From NCBI RefSeq assembly GCF_013307245.1, contig NZ_CP028941.1, forward strand, positions 372,001 to 436,000: a DNA stretch of 64,000 nucleotides, in the 5' to 3' direction. Of the stretch, positions 26,743-34,909 are shown one piece after another. The position numbers and the translations under genes were made by a program. Source of the stretch: Polynucleobacter antarcticus. Lineage in GTDB: Bacteria; Pseudomonadota; Gammaproteobacteria; Burkholderiales; Burkholderiaceae. The first letter of the stretch is position 1; each line of letters begins with the position of its first letter. The notes under the pieces were generated by a model. The model ran no database searches, was not told where the DNA came from, and saw only the letters and a program-made list of their open reading frames with translations.

Positions 26743-28332
26743 TCAATAGATTCTGGTATGAGTTACGCGACGAATCTCTGCTACCGCTAACTGTGCAATA
26801 TCGCGCATTTTTTCATATTTATCACTCTGAAGATCTATCAGGGATTCGATTTGTGCATAGGTTTGCGGTACAAAGCGTTCGCCACTTTCTTGGCTCTTAC
26901 GTAGGACACCAAAATCAATCCGGCTTCGCTCATCTGTACTTAGGCGACTGATGAGATCCTTAGTTGCCCAAATGCTGCCTTGTCTTGCAAAGTCACTTAA
27001 ACGAGATGCCTGATTAATCGTATTACCTAGTACAGCGAACTCCACATGATTTGCAGACTGGAAGGCCCCCATCCACTCCTGGCCTTCGTGCAAACCAATA
27101 TTGAGCTGAAGTTCGGTATACCAATTCTTTTTCAATTGCCAGTCAGCGCTGATCTTGCGCATCGCCTCTTTTAGCTCTTGAGCACAAGCGACAGCATTAA
27201 ACAGGTAATTGCTTTCAGGTTGTGGGAAAAAATAGTAGACGACTCCATCGCCCGCATGCTTTCCATGTGTACCGGTGTACTTACGCAAGATTGGCGTCAT
27301 CGTCGACCAAATCTGATTAATCAAGGAAAAATATTCATCTGGCGGCAGTTCTGAACAAATGCGTACGGAGTTTTGTAGGTCAGCTACCAATACAGCTAAG
27401 GGAGTCATCACTGGCAAACGCTTACTCAGTAGTGATTGGATGACTTGATCTCGCCGAGATAGAAAATGAATTAAATCATCACTCTGTTCACTTACCGGGG
27501 AATGGACCACTAACATTCCCTCACGGAAGTAGACTGCATAAACGTTGTATAAAGCACTATCGCCATCAGGTAATTGACGTAAGAATTCCATCTCAGAGAT
27601 CATTTGTTCTGAAGCCTGATCCTGGAATTGGATATCCTCAAGGATCGGTAACAGCAAAGGATCTGCCTGAATCACGATCTTTTCTAAGGTCTCATAACTT
27701 AAGCGAGAGGAGGCTAGTTGTAAATGTAATCTAGCCAATGATTTTTGCTCATTCAGACTCAATCGTGCTTCAGGTCGAGAAATCAGTTCCAACAAATTAC
27801 GCTGCTCACTTCTAGCCGGTGGCGCATCAAATCCAAAAACTGCCTTACGAGCAGATTCATTCAACCAAGTGAGCTCGAAGTTGTAATTAAGCATATAAGC
27901 AGGATGCTCTAGCCGATCCAATGAGAGATTTAAATTCATTGGCGCCTTATCTAAGGGGGCCTTATCTTGTAGTGCTGTCTTACGGATGTGACTAGCCTCT
28001 ACTCGCTTCGCCTTTCTGCTAGAGCTAGCCGCAGAAAACTCCGCTTGCGTTGCAAATTCTCTTAATTCATCCATCTCTAATACTGCTTCTGTCAATACAA
28101 GGCGCTCTGAAACCTCTGCCATTGACATTCCCTGTGACTTCAAAATCTGCACAGCCTGAACGCGCTCTAATGCATCGTCTGGAAAAAACCCTAATACCCT
28201 AGCCCCACCCTCATCTGCATCGGCAGATAAAGACTGGACCATCGGCTTTGGCAAAATGCCAAGCTGGATGTAGTTATTGAGGGTGGCGCGAGATATCCCT
28301 GTTTGGTCTATCAAGGCCTTACTAGAAATCAT
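26743..28332 (-). CDS. MerR-type HTH regulator fused to a class III nucleotide cyclase domain
   Basis: The 529 residues begin with a MerR-like helix-turn-helix (ALIDQTGISRATLNNYIQLG, then a wing with FFPDDALERVQAVQILKSQGMS). A middle region follows with a possible PAS-type segment (MLNYNFELTWLNESARKAVFG). The C-terminal class III adenylate/guanylate cyclase domain starts near residue 305. In it VLVADLQNS and HAGDGVVYYF supply the two metal aspartates, and FAVLGNTINQASRLSD matches the conserved cyclase helix. Activity is therefore plausible; the choice of ATP or GTP cannot be read. A DNA-binding domain on a cyclase is unusual. The gene is convergent with the HD-GYP gene, and a palindrome lies 138 bases upstream. 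Confidence 0.82.
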   Translation of the reverse strand: MISSKALIDQTGISRATLNNYIQLGILPKPMVQSLSADADEGGARVLGFFPDDALERVQAVQILKSQGMSMAEVSERLVLTEAVLEMDELREFATQAEFSAASSSRKAKRVEASHIRKTALQDKAPLDKAPMNLNLSLDRLEHPAYMLNYNFELTWLNESARKAVFGFDAPPARSEQRNLLELISRPEARLSLNEQKSLARLHLQLASSRLSYETLEKIVIQADPLLLPILEDIQFQDQASEQMISEMEFLRQLPDGDSALYNVYAVYFREGMLVVHSPVSEQSDDLIHFLSRRDQVIQSLLSKRLPVMTPLAVLVADLQNSVRICSELPPDEYFSLINQIWSTMTPILRKYTGTHGKHAGDGVVYYFFPQPESNYLFNAVACAQELKEAMRKISADWQLKKNWYTELQLNIGLHEGQEWMGAFQSANHVEFAVLGNTINQASRLSDFARQGSIWATKDLISRLSTDERSRIDFGVLRKSQESGERFVPQTYAQIESLIDLQSDKYEKMRDIAQLAVAEIRRVTHTRIY

Positions 28333-28469
28333 TTATATATCTGTCCAATGAAAAATGATGGCTGGGGGATCATTTATACAGACTAATTTAATATTTAGAC
28401 AGTCTAATCCAGTGATGACAGACAATTTAGACACTTAGTTGCAATAAGGCAACAAAAAAAATGAGTAAA

Positions 28470-28485
28470 TATAACTTTAGTTATA
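28470..28485. promoter_or_regulatory. Palindrome TATAAC-TTTA-GTTATA upstream of the MerR-cyclase gene
   Basis: A perfect 16-base palindrome identical to 14660-14675. It lies in the 158-base space between the stop of the GGDEF/EAL gene (28491) and the start of the MerR-cyclase gene (28332). A second TATAAC half follows at 28482. Confidence 0.55.
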
Positions 28486-28490
28486 ACTTT

Positions 28491-30902
28491 TTAGTCGTGA
28501 TTAGATTTAGACAGCATATCTTTAAATTCTTCAGCAGATACAGGCTTACTGTAATAGTAGCCTTGTGCAAAGTCACATCCCATCTCTTTAAGTAGCCTCA
28601 CCTGCTCAACTGTTTCGACCCCTTCGGCAATAGTTTGCAAACCTAATCCCTTAGCCATTGCCAGCATTGCTGATACTAAAGATTTATCTCTGGCATCTCG
28701 GTGAAGCTCTTTAATAAATTGAAGGTCAATCTTAATAAAATCAAATTCTAAATTCTTTAAAGAGGCCAAGGAAGAGTAGCCTGTTCCAAAATCATCTAGA
28801 CTAAATAAGCAACCGCCTTGTTGCAAAATCTTGATCTTACTACTCACTAGATGCGATTTAAACATCATCATACTTTCCGTGACTTCAAATACTAACCTAC
28901 GTGGCAAAATTTTCGCTTCTTGAATTTTTTCATGCCAACTAAGCGCTGAATGCTTGGGGGAATTGAGTTGAGCTGGTGATATATTTACCGCTATTGAAAC
29001 ATCATCATGTGCAATAGACTGTAAGAAATGTAATACCTCATTAAATACCCAGTCACCAATTTCTACAATCAGGCCTGTTTCTTCTGCAATCGTAATAAAG
29101 TTACTTGGCATCAATATCTCGCCCGAACTTAACCTCCATCGTATTAATGATTCAGCATGTAATATCCGGCCATCACTTAAACGCACAATGGGCTGATATA
29201 CCATTTCAAATTGCTGAAGTTGCAATGCTTCCCGCAACTCAGTTGCAATCTTTAACCGATAACTGGACTTAATCTGTAAAGCCTGAGTGAAGAAATAATA
29301 ATTGCTGGTCCCTTGGCTTTTAGCGGCAAACATTGCTTGATCTGAATTTTTCAACAAGGTTTCAGCTTGATCACCATCAGTAGGGTAAATAGAGATTCCA
29401 AGACTAGCCGATGGATAAAGAATATTTCCTTGAATGCTAGTAGCTTGGGTAATTTTTCTCACAAACTCTTGAATAATGAGCTCGACATTTTCAGGTTTGG
29501 ATAGATTACATAATAAAACTACAAACTCGTCTCCCCCAAATCGCGCAACTGTGTCACTTTCGCGTAATCCCGAGGCAAGTCTTGTTGCAATTATTTTTAA
29601 AAATTCATCGCCCCCATTGTGTCCAAGTGAGTCATTAACTTCCTTAAATCGATCTAGATCAATATAGACAACTGCTATAAATGTTGATGTACGACTAGCC
29701 CATTTAATGGCTTGATTTAATCGATCCAGAAATAAACGTCGATTAGGCAATCCTGTTAATGAGTCAAAACTCGCTACTTTTTCTACTTTAAGTATTAATT
29801 CATCCTTATCTTGAATGGATGCTTTTAAGCGAATATTGACTATTCTGTACCAAAAAACAAACCCACCAACTATCAGAAATAAAGCACTAAAAGCGCCTAA
29901 TAAAATAGAGTACTGAAAACGTTCACCCCGCTCTGACCAGTATGAAAAATAAAATGAGGCATCAAGCTTGCTGTTAATTGGAGCTAGCCCCAACTCTTTA
30001 AAGGTATCCGCAATTTTTTCCCATCGAGATGGATTGATGTGTCCAATTGGGACATAATCCGGCATGATCAATCCTTTAGTTACCGCAGCCTCAAACAAAA
30101 GATGCGCTCGATCTTTTTTAGACGCTGGACCCTGATGTAAATAATCTACCGTATCTGGAATATTTGCCAGGGCGTATGCCCACCCTTTTATAGAGGCTCT
30201 GGTGAAACGCTTTACTGTCTCGGAATTTTTTTGAACATAATCTAAGCGTGAGAATAATGCATCTCCGTAAAAGTCAATTCCGTAATTAATTGGGTCAATC
30301 ACTTCAAAAGGCACATTGCGCTTATTAAGATAAAAGGGTTCATTACTAAGATAGGCATGAATTGCATCTGCCTTGCCAGAAATAAAGTCCTCTAAAGGGT
30401 AGTTAATAGAAAGTACTTTATTTAAATCTCCAGGCAAGATTCCTTGTTTGTTAAATATTGCATATAACTCAGGATTATCTTGTAATGCTCTCAGAGCAAT
30501 ATTTCGCTGACTTAGAATTTCAATCGATTTTCCATAGCCTGGTCTAGTAATAAGCACTCCTGCAGAGCGTTGAAAGATATCCGCTAGCAGAACTAATGGC
30601 ACACCCTGCATGAAACTGAGAGCTAACCCAGAATTACCGATAGCAAAATCAGCTCGATGACTGAGGACCTCTTCCTTCATATTGACGCCTGGGCCACCAG
30701 GAACAATTTTGACGTCAAGACCTTCCTCTTTATAGAACCCTTGGGCTTGAGCCATGTAGTAGCCGGCAAACTGAAACTGGGGCTCCCATCGCAGCTGCAA
30801 GGTAACGCTAGTCACTGCGTGCGCACAAATTGGCATCAGCCCAAAAAGGATGATTCCACATAAATATAACTTTATGTCGAGCAAAGTATTACGAAGGAAC
30901 AT
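28491..30902 (-). CDS. Periplasmic NMT1/THI5-type sensor with GGDEF and EAL domains
   Basis: The 803 residues start with a signal-like segment (YLCGIILFGLMPICAHA). An NMT1/THI5/SsuA-type solute-binding domain follows (about 30-320, LRWEPQFQFAGYYMAQAQGFYKEEGL), then one membrane helix (about 335-355), a GGDEF domain and an EAL domain. The GGDEF loop is intact (RFGGDEF) with an RxxD inhibitory site (RESD). The EAL motif reads ESL (HAESLIRWR), but DDFGTGYSS, KIDLQF and AEGVET are present, so both activities are possible. A periplasmic ligand, perhaps a pyrimidine-like or sulfonate-like compound, probably sets the balance. The start is two bases after the stop of the gene at 30905, so the two form an operon. 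Confidence 0.9.
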   Translation of the reverse strand: MFLRNTLLDIKLYLCGIILFGLMPICAHAVTSVTLQLRWEPQFQFAGYYMAQAQGFYKEEGLDVKIVPGGPGVNMKEEVLSHRADFAIGNSGLALSFMQGVPLVLLADIFQRSAGVLITRPGYGKSIEILSQRNIALRALQDNPELYAIFNKQGILPGDLNKVLSINYPLEDFISGKADAIHAYLSNEPFYLNKRNVPFEVIDPINYGIDFYGDALFSRLDYVQKNSETVKRFTRASIKGWAYALANIPDTVDYLHQGPASKKDRAHLLFEAAVTKGLIMPDYVPIGHINPSRWEKIADTFKELGLAPINSKLDASFYFSYWSERGERFQYSILLGAFSALFLIVGGFVFWYRIVNIRLKASIQDKDELILKVEKVASFDSLTGLPNRRLFLDRLNQAIKWASRTSTFIAVVYIDLDRFKEVNDSLGHNGGDEFLKIIATRLASGLRESDTVARFGGDEFVVLLCNLSKPENVELIIQEFVRKITQATSIQGNILYPSASLGISIYPTDGDQAETLLKNSDQAMFAAKSQGTSNYYFFTQALQIKSSYRLKIATELREALQLQQFEMVYQPIVRLSDGRILHAESLIRWRLSSGEILMPSNFITIAEETGLIVEIGDWVFNEVLHFLQSIAHDDVSIAVNISPAQLNSPKHSALSWHEKIQEAKILPRRLVFEVTESMMMFKSHLVSSKIKILQQGGCLFSLDDFGTGYSSLASLKNLEFDFIKIDLQFIKELHRDARDKSLVSAMLAMAKGLGLQTIAEGVETVEQVRLLKEMGCDFAQGYYYSKPVSAEEFKDMLSKSNHD

Positions 30903-30904
30903 AT

Positions 30905-32044
30905 TTACCGAGCGCCTACTAAAACTAATTTTTCATTTAAGGATGAATCAAAATTACGATAGAGTCTATCTAAAATGGAGTCTACGTCATCGCTATCTCC
31001 CCCAAGGATCGTCGAAGTGAGAGATACAGAAATAGGCTCTACAAATTCTTTCGTCAACTGATGACATACTTTTTTTGTTTTTTCATGAAATTCATCTTCA
31101 TTTTTACCGCTGTAAACTACCACATAGTTTTCTTCATTTAATTCGATAACAAAACAATGTTCATTCGGATCTACTGCCTTATCTAACTTAAGAGCAAATA
31201 AGCTTTTCAATTCATATAGTCTTTTATAACCATACTTACTACTGTAATCGCTTGCTCCACTGAGGCGAAATAAAGCAATATTCAATGGCGTTCCTAAAAC
31301 TAGAGCTTTTTTTAAAGTAAGCTTGAGTTGGTTTAAACCAGCTTTAGCGAGATATATGCCCGTATCCTTCCTAAAGGTATCGCCTATGGTCAATTGGAGT
31401 TGCTTGCGATCCAAGATTAATATAACCATTCCTACCCCAAATATTGGGAGTAAAAAAGTAGGCATTCCGAGCACAATAGTTTGTATGGGTGATGGCGAGA
31501 TGAGGTTAATTGAACTCTCACCGCTAAGGATGTTAATGACTAATCTAGTCAGTCGTATGCTTAAGAAAGCAAAAAGTGCGGCAAGAACCAAGCTTCTTGC
31601 GAAGGAAGTTTTTTCATATTTCCATAAAGTCTTAAATTGATCCCCAAGTAAAATGAGGCTTACTATGCTGAACAGTCCAACTCTAATAGAAAAACTAGGG
31701 TAGATGTAATGAAACCAGGCGAAAGCAGACATATACAGTACAAGCAAAACACATTGGACTGTAGTGCTGATGAGTGTTTTTTGCTTGCACAGTTTTCTAA
31801 TGCTAGTGGAGCTCAGTAACAGGCTGTAAAACGCAAATCCATTCGCAATCACAATACTCAGAAAATCGGGTATGAGCCCCCGTCCCAGTAATAGCGCTAA
31901 TGAAGTAGCAAGAAAGAGCATGGAAAAAGCTTGCTCAATAGCGCCATCGACTACGTTTTCTGATGAGCTGAGAACATAAAAAACAATAAAAAAGAAGAGG
32001 CTGATTGCTCCTGCAGAAACAAAGTACATGGAAAGGCTATTCAC
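30905..32044 (-). CDS. Seven-helix membrane protein with a degenerate GGDEF-like domain
   Basis: The first ~210 of 379 residues form about seven hydrophobic helices (for example AISLFFFIVFYVLSS and TIVLGMPTFLLPIFGVGMVILIL). The C-terminal ~160 residues have the length and position of a GGDEF domain: DTGIYLAKAGLNQL stands where DxLTGLxNR would be, and ELNEENYVVVY stands where GGDEF would be. Diguanylate cyclase activity is therefore not expected; it may bind a nucleotide or act as a partner. It is directly upstream of, and nearly touching, the active-looking GGDEF/EAL gene at 28491, and is probably co-transcribed with it. The GGDEF assignment is by pattern and could be wrong. Confidence 0.7.
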   Translation of the reverse strand: MNSLSMYFVSAGAISLFFFIVFYVLSSSENVVDGAIEQAFSMLFLATSLALLLGRGLIPDFLSIVIANGFAFYSLLLSSTSIRKLCKQKTLISTTVQCVLLVLYMSAFAWFHYIYPSFSIRVGLFSIVSLILLGDQFKTLWKYEKTSFARSLVLAALFAFLSIRLTRLVINILSGESSINLISPSPIQTIVLGMPTFLLPIFGVGMVILILDRKQLQLTIGDTFRKDTGIYLAKAGLNQLKLTLKKALVLGTPLNIALFRLSGASDYSSKYGYKRLYELKSLFALKLDKAVDPNEHCFVIELNEENYVVVYSGKNEDEFHEKTKKVCHQLTKEFVEPISVSLTSTILGGDSDDVDSILDRLYRNFDSSLNEKLVLVGAR

Positions 32045-32131
32045 AATGGAATCTCCATATTTACAGCTCGCTAGAAAAAATTAATTATTAATCATAATAA
32101 ACAATAGGTACCACTGAAAACCTGATTTTTA

Positions 32132-32147
32132 TAGTACTTTAGTACTA
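32132..32147. promoter_or_regulatory. Palindrome TAGTAC-TTTA-GTACTA (operator candidate)
   Basis: A perfect inverted repeat 88 bases before the ATG of the membrane gene at 32044. Its TTTA spacer equals that of the TATAAC-type sites, and its arms equal those of the site at 3550, so it links the two classes of palindrome. Confidence 0.55.
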
Positions 32148-32218
32148 ATATTCTGGGTATTTGATGATTATGGTGACTAAATAGAGCTAAACCTGGCGAG
32201 GCCTAATGGAATGACGCT

Positions 32219-33034
32219 TTACTTGTCCTTAGCACTATCTGCGATACACCGAAAGCCGATGTAGACGACGGCAATATCACCCGACTTGGATTCCACATCG
32301 GACTCTTGTTGTCTCTCAGGGCCGTACCACCAAGAAGCGCCTCGCGTAATAAATCCGCCAGAGCGTTCTGTTGTCGTCCACTCCCAGACATTGCCACCCA
32401 TATCGTATAAACCATTGACTCCACGTTTGGTACTGCCAGCCAGTACGTGGCCGGTACCTCGGTTTAAAGCGCCTGCTGGAGCGAGTCCTTTGTAATCACC
32501 GCAACCACTTAAGCAATGAGAAACCATTGGGGTTGTACCGCCGGGATACGGGTAACGTTGCCCCTTGATGTATCCAGTAGGCGCTTGATTGCGTTGCTCT
32601 ACAAATGCAGCACTTGTCCACTCTGCATCGGTAGGTAAACGTTTACCAAAGTAACGACAAACAGACTCTGCCTCTTTAACATTGAGATGAACTGCAGGCT
32701 CTTGATCTTTAGCAGGAACACCATAAGGGGTTTTCCAAGACCAGCCCGGTTTTTTAACAAAGCCTCCTTCATAGGTGAGACCACCACCATTTTTTTCTGC
32801 CTGACTGATAAAGCTAGTAGCCACAGCAAAAGTTTTGACATCGGCAATCGTCATTTCTGTTTGATCCCACAGCACATTACCAATTTGAATAGTAGGGATA
32901 GTAGAAGCAGTAGCGATGGTGGATTGAGTAGATGGGGGGTTACTATTTGCAGCCGAGGATCGCAGCATGAAGTACCCGGCAATGATGGACAGTACAACAC
33001 CAAACAGAATGGGTAATATATCGAACTTTTTCAT
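32219..33034 (-). CDS. Membrane-anchored formylglycine-generating-enzyme-like (SUMF1/FGE) protein
   Basis: The ATG at 33034 follows a GAGGGC ribosome site, giving 271 residues; a longer frame to 33064 adds ten unlikely residues. An N-terminal membrane helix (FDILPILFGVVLSIIAGYFML) leads to a Ser/Thr-rich linker and an FGE-sulfatase domain. Its hallmarks are EAESVCRYFGKRLPTDAEW, GLYDMGGNVWEWT, RGASWW and a C-terminal IGFRC. The fold is shared by sulfatase-activating enzymes, EgtB-like and PvdO-like proteins and non-catalytic binding modules, so the reaction cannot be assigned. The domain should face the periplasm. It is the last gene before tRNA-His, and no sulfatase gene lies in the window. 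Confidence 0.85.
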   Translation of the reverse strand: MKKFDILPILFGVVLSIIAGYFMLRSSAANSNPPSTQSTIATASTIPTIQIGNVLWDQTEMTIADVKTFAVATSFISQAEKNGGGLTYEGGFVKKPGWSWKTPYGVPAKDQEPAVHLNVKEAESVCRYFGKRLPTDAEWTSAAFVEQRNQAPTGYIKGQRYPYPGGTTPMVSHCLSGCGDYKGLAPAGALNRGTGHVLAGSTKRGVNGLYDMGGNVWEWTTTERSGGFITRGASWWYGPERQQESDVESKSGDIAVVYIGFRCIADSAKDK

Positions 33035-33052
33035 GAACAAGCCCTCTAATGT

Positions 33053-33076
33053 AAAAGGCTCCACGATGGGAGCCTT
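33053..33076 (-). terminator. Rho-independent terminator after tRNA-His
   Basis: On the minus strand AAGGCTCC pairs with GGAGCCTT around a six-base loop and is followed by TTTTAC. It lies 17 bases beyond the tRNA 3' end and before the FGE-like gene. Confidence 0.75.
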
Positions 33077-33092
33077 CCAATACTATCAATTT

Positions 33093-33168
33093 TGGGGCGA
33101 ACGACGGGGCTCGAACCCGCGACAACCAGAATCACAATCTGGGACTCTACCAACTGAGCTACGTCCGC
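33093..33168 (-). tRNA. tRNA-His (GTG anticodon)
   Basis: The minus strand folds as a standard cloverleaf. It has the acceptor pair GCGGACG/CGTTCGC, D-arm TAGCTCAGTTGGTAGAG, anticodon arm CCAGA-TTGTGAT-TCTGG with anticodon GTG, T-arm GCGGG-TTCGAGC-CCCGT and an encoded CCA (33093-33095). The extra 5' G at 33169 opposite a C discriminator is the tRNA-His identity feature. Confidence 0.96.
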
Positions 33169-33232
33169 CACTGAAGATCTCAGATTATAGCTTTTAGGCC
33201 CAAAACCTGTCAAAAATAGCCTAGGGGGACTA

Positions 33233-34315
33233 TTAGGCTGCCTCAAACTCAAAGGCCGCCCAATCCCCTAGGGTGAGGCTCGCATCTATGAAAAAATCCA
33301 CAATGGCCGCCTTACTCTGCACCTTAGCCAAGGCATGGTGATCAGACAGTCTTTGGCGCCAATAGCGTGACCCTGCCCTACCATGTGCCAAACCCAATAT
33401 ATGCCGTGTAAATGCGCCAATATAAAAAGGTTTTTGCTTCGCTTGGCACTCATCAAACCAGGCCTGTACCTGCTTTACTAATCCAATCTGAATTCGGTGC
33501 CATTCTGTCTCGCTAAATAAATACCCAGCAGCCTCGCCATCGGTATGGATAAAGTCATCCCAGCCCAATAGCATCGCCGGAAAATGATAAGCTGCCCTAC
33601 CCACCATAAAACCATCAAAGTCATTCCAATGACCTGCAATCTGCTCGTTACTGTCTAAGCCCCCATTAAGCAATACTTTGAGATTTGGGAATTGCTTTTG
33701 CGCATCTAGGCGAAGCTTTGCCGCTACCTCATAACGCAAAGGTGGTTTGCTACGATTCTCTTTGGGAGACAAGCCCTTGAGTACAGCATTACGCGCATGA
33801 ATGGTCACTTGACTAGCGCCTGCATCGGCAACTGCCAGAATAAAGTCCAGTGCAAATTGATAATCTTTTTCAGAACTTGCAGCATCCATTGAATCAAGAC
33901 CCAGTCGATGCTTTACCGAAATCGGTATATCCACAGCACGCTTCATGGCTTTAACGCAATCGGCAACAAGCTGTGGCTCTGCCATCAGGCATGCACCAAA
34001 GGCGCCACGTTGAACTCGCTCTGAAGGACAGCCGCAGTTCAGATCAATCTCATCGTAAGCCCACTGTTGTGCTAACTCCGATGCTTTGGCTAAATCATTT
34101 GGCTCAGAGCCGCCCAACTGCAATACCACTGGATGCTGATCTTGGGAATAATCTAAATGTCTTGGCACATCACCATGCATTAGAGCGCCCGTCGTCACCA
34201 TCTCGGTATACAGTGTCGCTTCTTTAGTGAGCGTCCGATGAAAGGAGCGACAGTGACGATCAGTCCACTCCATCATTGGGGCGACGGCTAGGCGCTTTTT
34301 ATTAATTGGGCTCAT
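33233..34315 (-). CDS. dusA: tRNA-dihydrouridine(20/20a) synthase DusA
   Basis: At 360 residues this is a full-length member of the Dus family, FMN-dependent enzymes that reduce uridine 20/20a in tRNA D-loops with NADPH. The start LAVAPMMEWTDRHCRSFHR is the DusA-type opening. LNCGCPSERVQRGAFGACLM holds the catalytic Cys and its loop. Later come ISVKHRLGLDS, the FMN-binding VLLNGGLDS and FMVGRAAYHFP. The C-terminal RHILGLAHGRAGSRYWR forms the helical tRNA-binding domain. It lies downstream of the Xre gene and 64 bases before tRNA-His on the same strand. Confidence 0.95.
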   Translation of the reverse strand: MSPINKKRLAVAPMMEWTDRHCRSFHRTLTKEATLYTEMVTTGALMHGDVPRHLDYSQDQHPVVLQLGGSEPNDLAKASELAQQWAYDEIDLNCGCPSERVQRGAFGACLMAEPQLVADCVKAMKRAVDIPISVKHRLGLDSMDAASSEKDYQFALDFILAVADAGASQVTIHARNAVLKGLSPKENRSKPPLRYEVAAKLRLDAQKQFPNLKVLLNGGLDSNEQIAGHWNDFDGFMVGRAAYHFPAMLLGWDDFIHTDGEAAGYLFSETEWHRIQIGLVKQVQAWFDECQAKQKPFYIGAFTRHILGLAHGRAGSRYWRQRLSDHHALAKVQSKAAIVDFFIDASLTLGDWAAFEFEAA

Positions 34316-34359
34316 TATGCGTTTTTATTCAGGCTTATCTTGGCCTAAGAGATGCTTGA

Positions 34360-34842
34360 TCACTTCCAAACCTGTCGAGGTAAATGCAACTCACGTGCGA
34401 GTAAATCAATATTGCTCCATATCTTTTTCGCTGTAATGTGGCTACGCAAAGCAGCCTGCTCAACAGCGGCAACCAATAAGGCTAGTGGGGCCTCATCTAA
34501 AAGAGTAGCAATGTGGGGCAAAACCTTTTTTGATAGCTTTCCTGTCACCAATACTTTTTCTAAGTCTGACTTCAATATTTTTGTTTTATAACTAACGCTA
34601 GCCGTCCTACTAGCAAGCTCAAGGGCATTTAAAGTTGTTCCCCTTACCTTGGCCTCTAGCGACAGATTTAAGATCTCTAAAAGCGCTTCGAGTTTTTTTA
34701 CCCCCAAATCACTAAGAGAGCCATTTTCCAATTGATTAATAGTGGACCTAGACAGATTGCAAAGCTTACCTAGCCGCTCTTGGGTTAAGCCCAAAGCAGT
34801 ACGACGCTCGAAAACTTGCTGACCAATAGATCTTAAATTCAT
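34360..34842 (-). CDS. Xre-family (HipB-like) transcriptional regulator
   Basis: From the ATG at 34842 (MNLRSIG) the protein has 160 residues. An upstream ATG at 34890 would place the start inside a palindrome and is therefore rejected. An Xre/Cro helix-turn-helix fills residues about 1-65 (RRTALGLTQERLGKLCNLSRSTINQLENG), close to HipB-type antitoxins. About 95 residues of unrecognised, mostly helical sequence follow, including APLALLVAAVEQAALRS. No HipA-type kinase gene is next to it; the neighbours are dusA and a pseudouridine synthase. The palindrome at 34871-34890 suggests autoregulation. Confidence 0.8.
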   Translation of the reverse strand: MNLRSIGQQVFERRTALGLTQERLGKLCNLSRSTINQLENGSLSDLGVKKLEALLEILNLSLEAKVRGTTLNALELASRTASVSYKTKILKSDLEKVLVTGKLSKKVLPHIATLLDEAPLALLVAAVEQAALRSHITAKKIWSNIDLLARELHLPRQVWK

Positions 34843-34870
34843 ATACCCATTATGAGGGAAGAATATAAAA

Positions 34871-34890
34871 ATGTCGAGTATATTCGACAT
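34871..34890. promoter_or_regulatory. Palindrome ATGTCGA-N6-TCGACAT, probable Xre operator
   Basis: Perfect seven-base arms flank the six bases GTATAT. The site ends 28 bases before the regulator's ATG at 34842, where an autorepressor would sit on its own promoter. Confidence 0.6.
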
Positions 34891-34909
34891 TTAATAGAAA
34901 TCCTCTGTA

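Noticed and set aside
34318..34345. Weak hairpin (TTAGGC/GCCTGA) between the Xre gene and dusA
   Set aside because: The stem has a G-T pair, a loop of eight bases and no T run after it, so it is not a convincing terminator.
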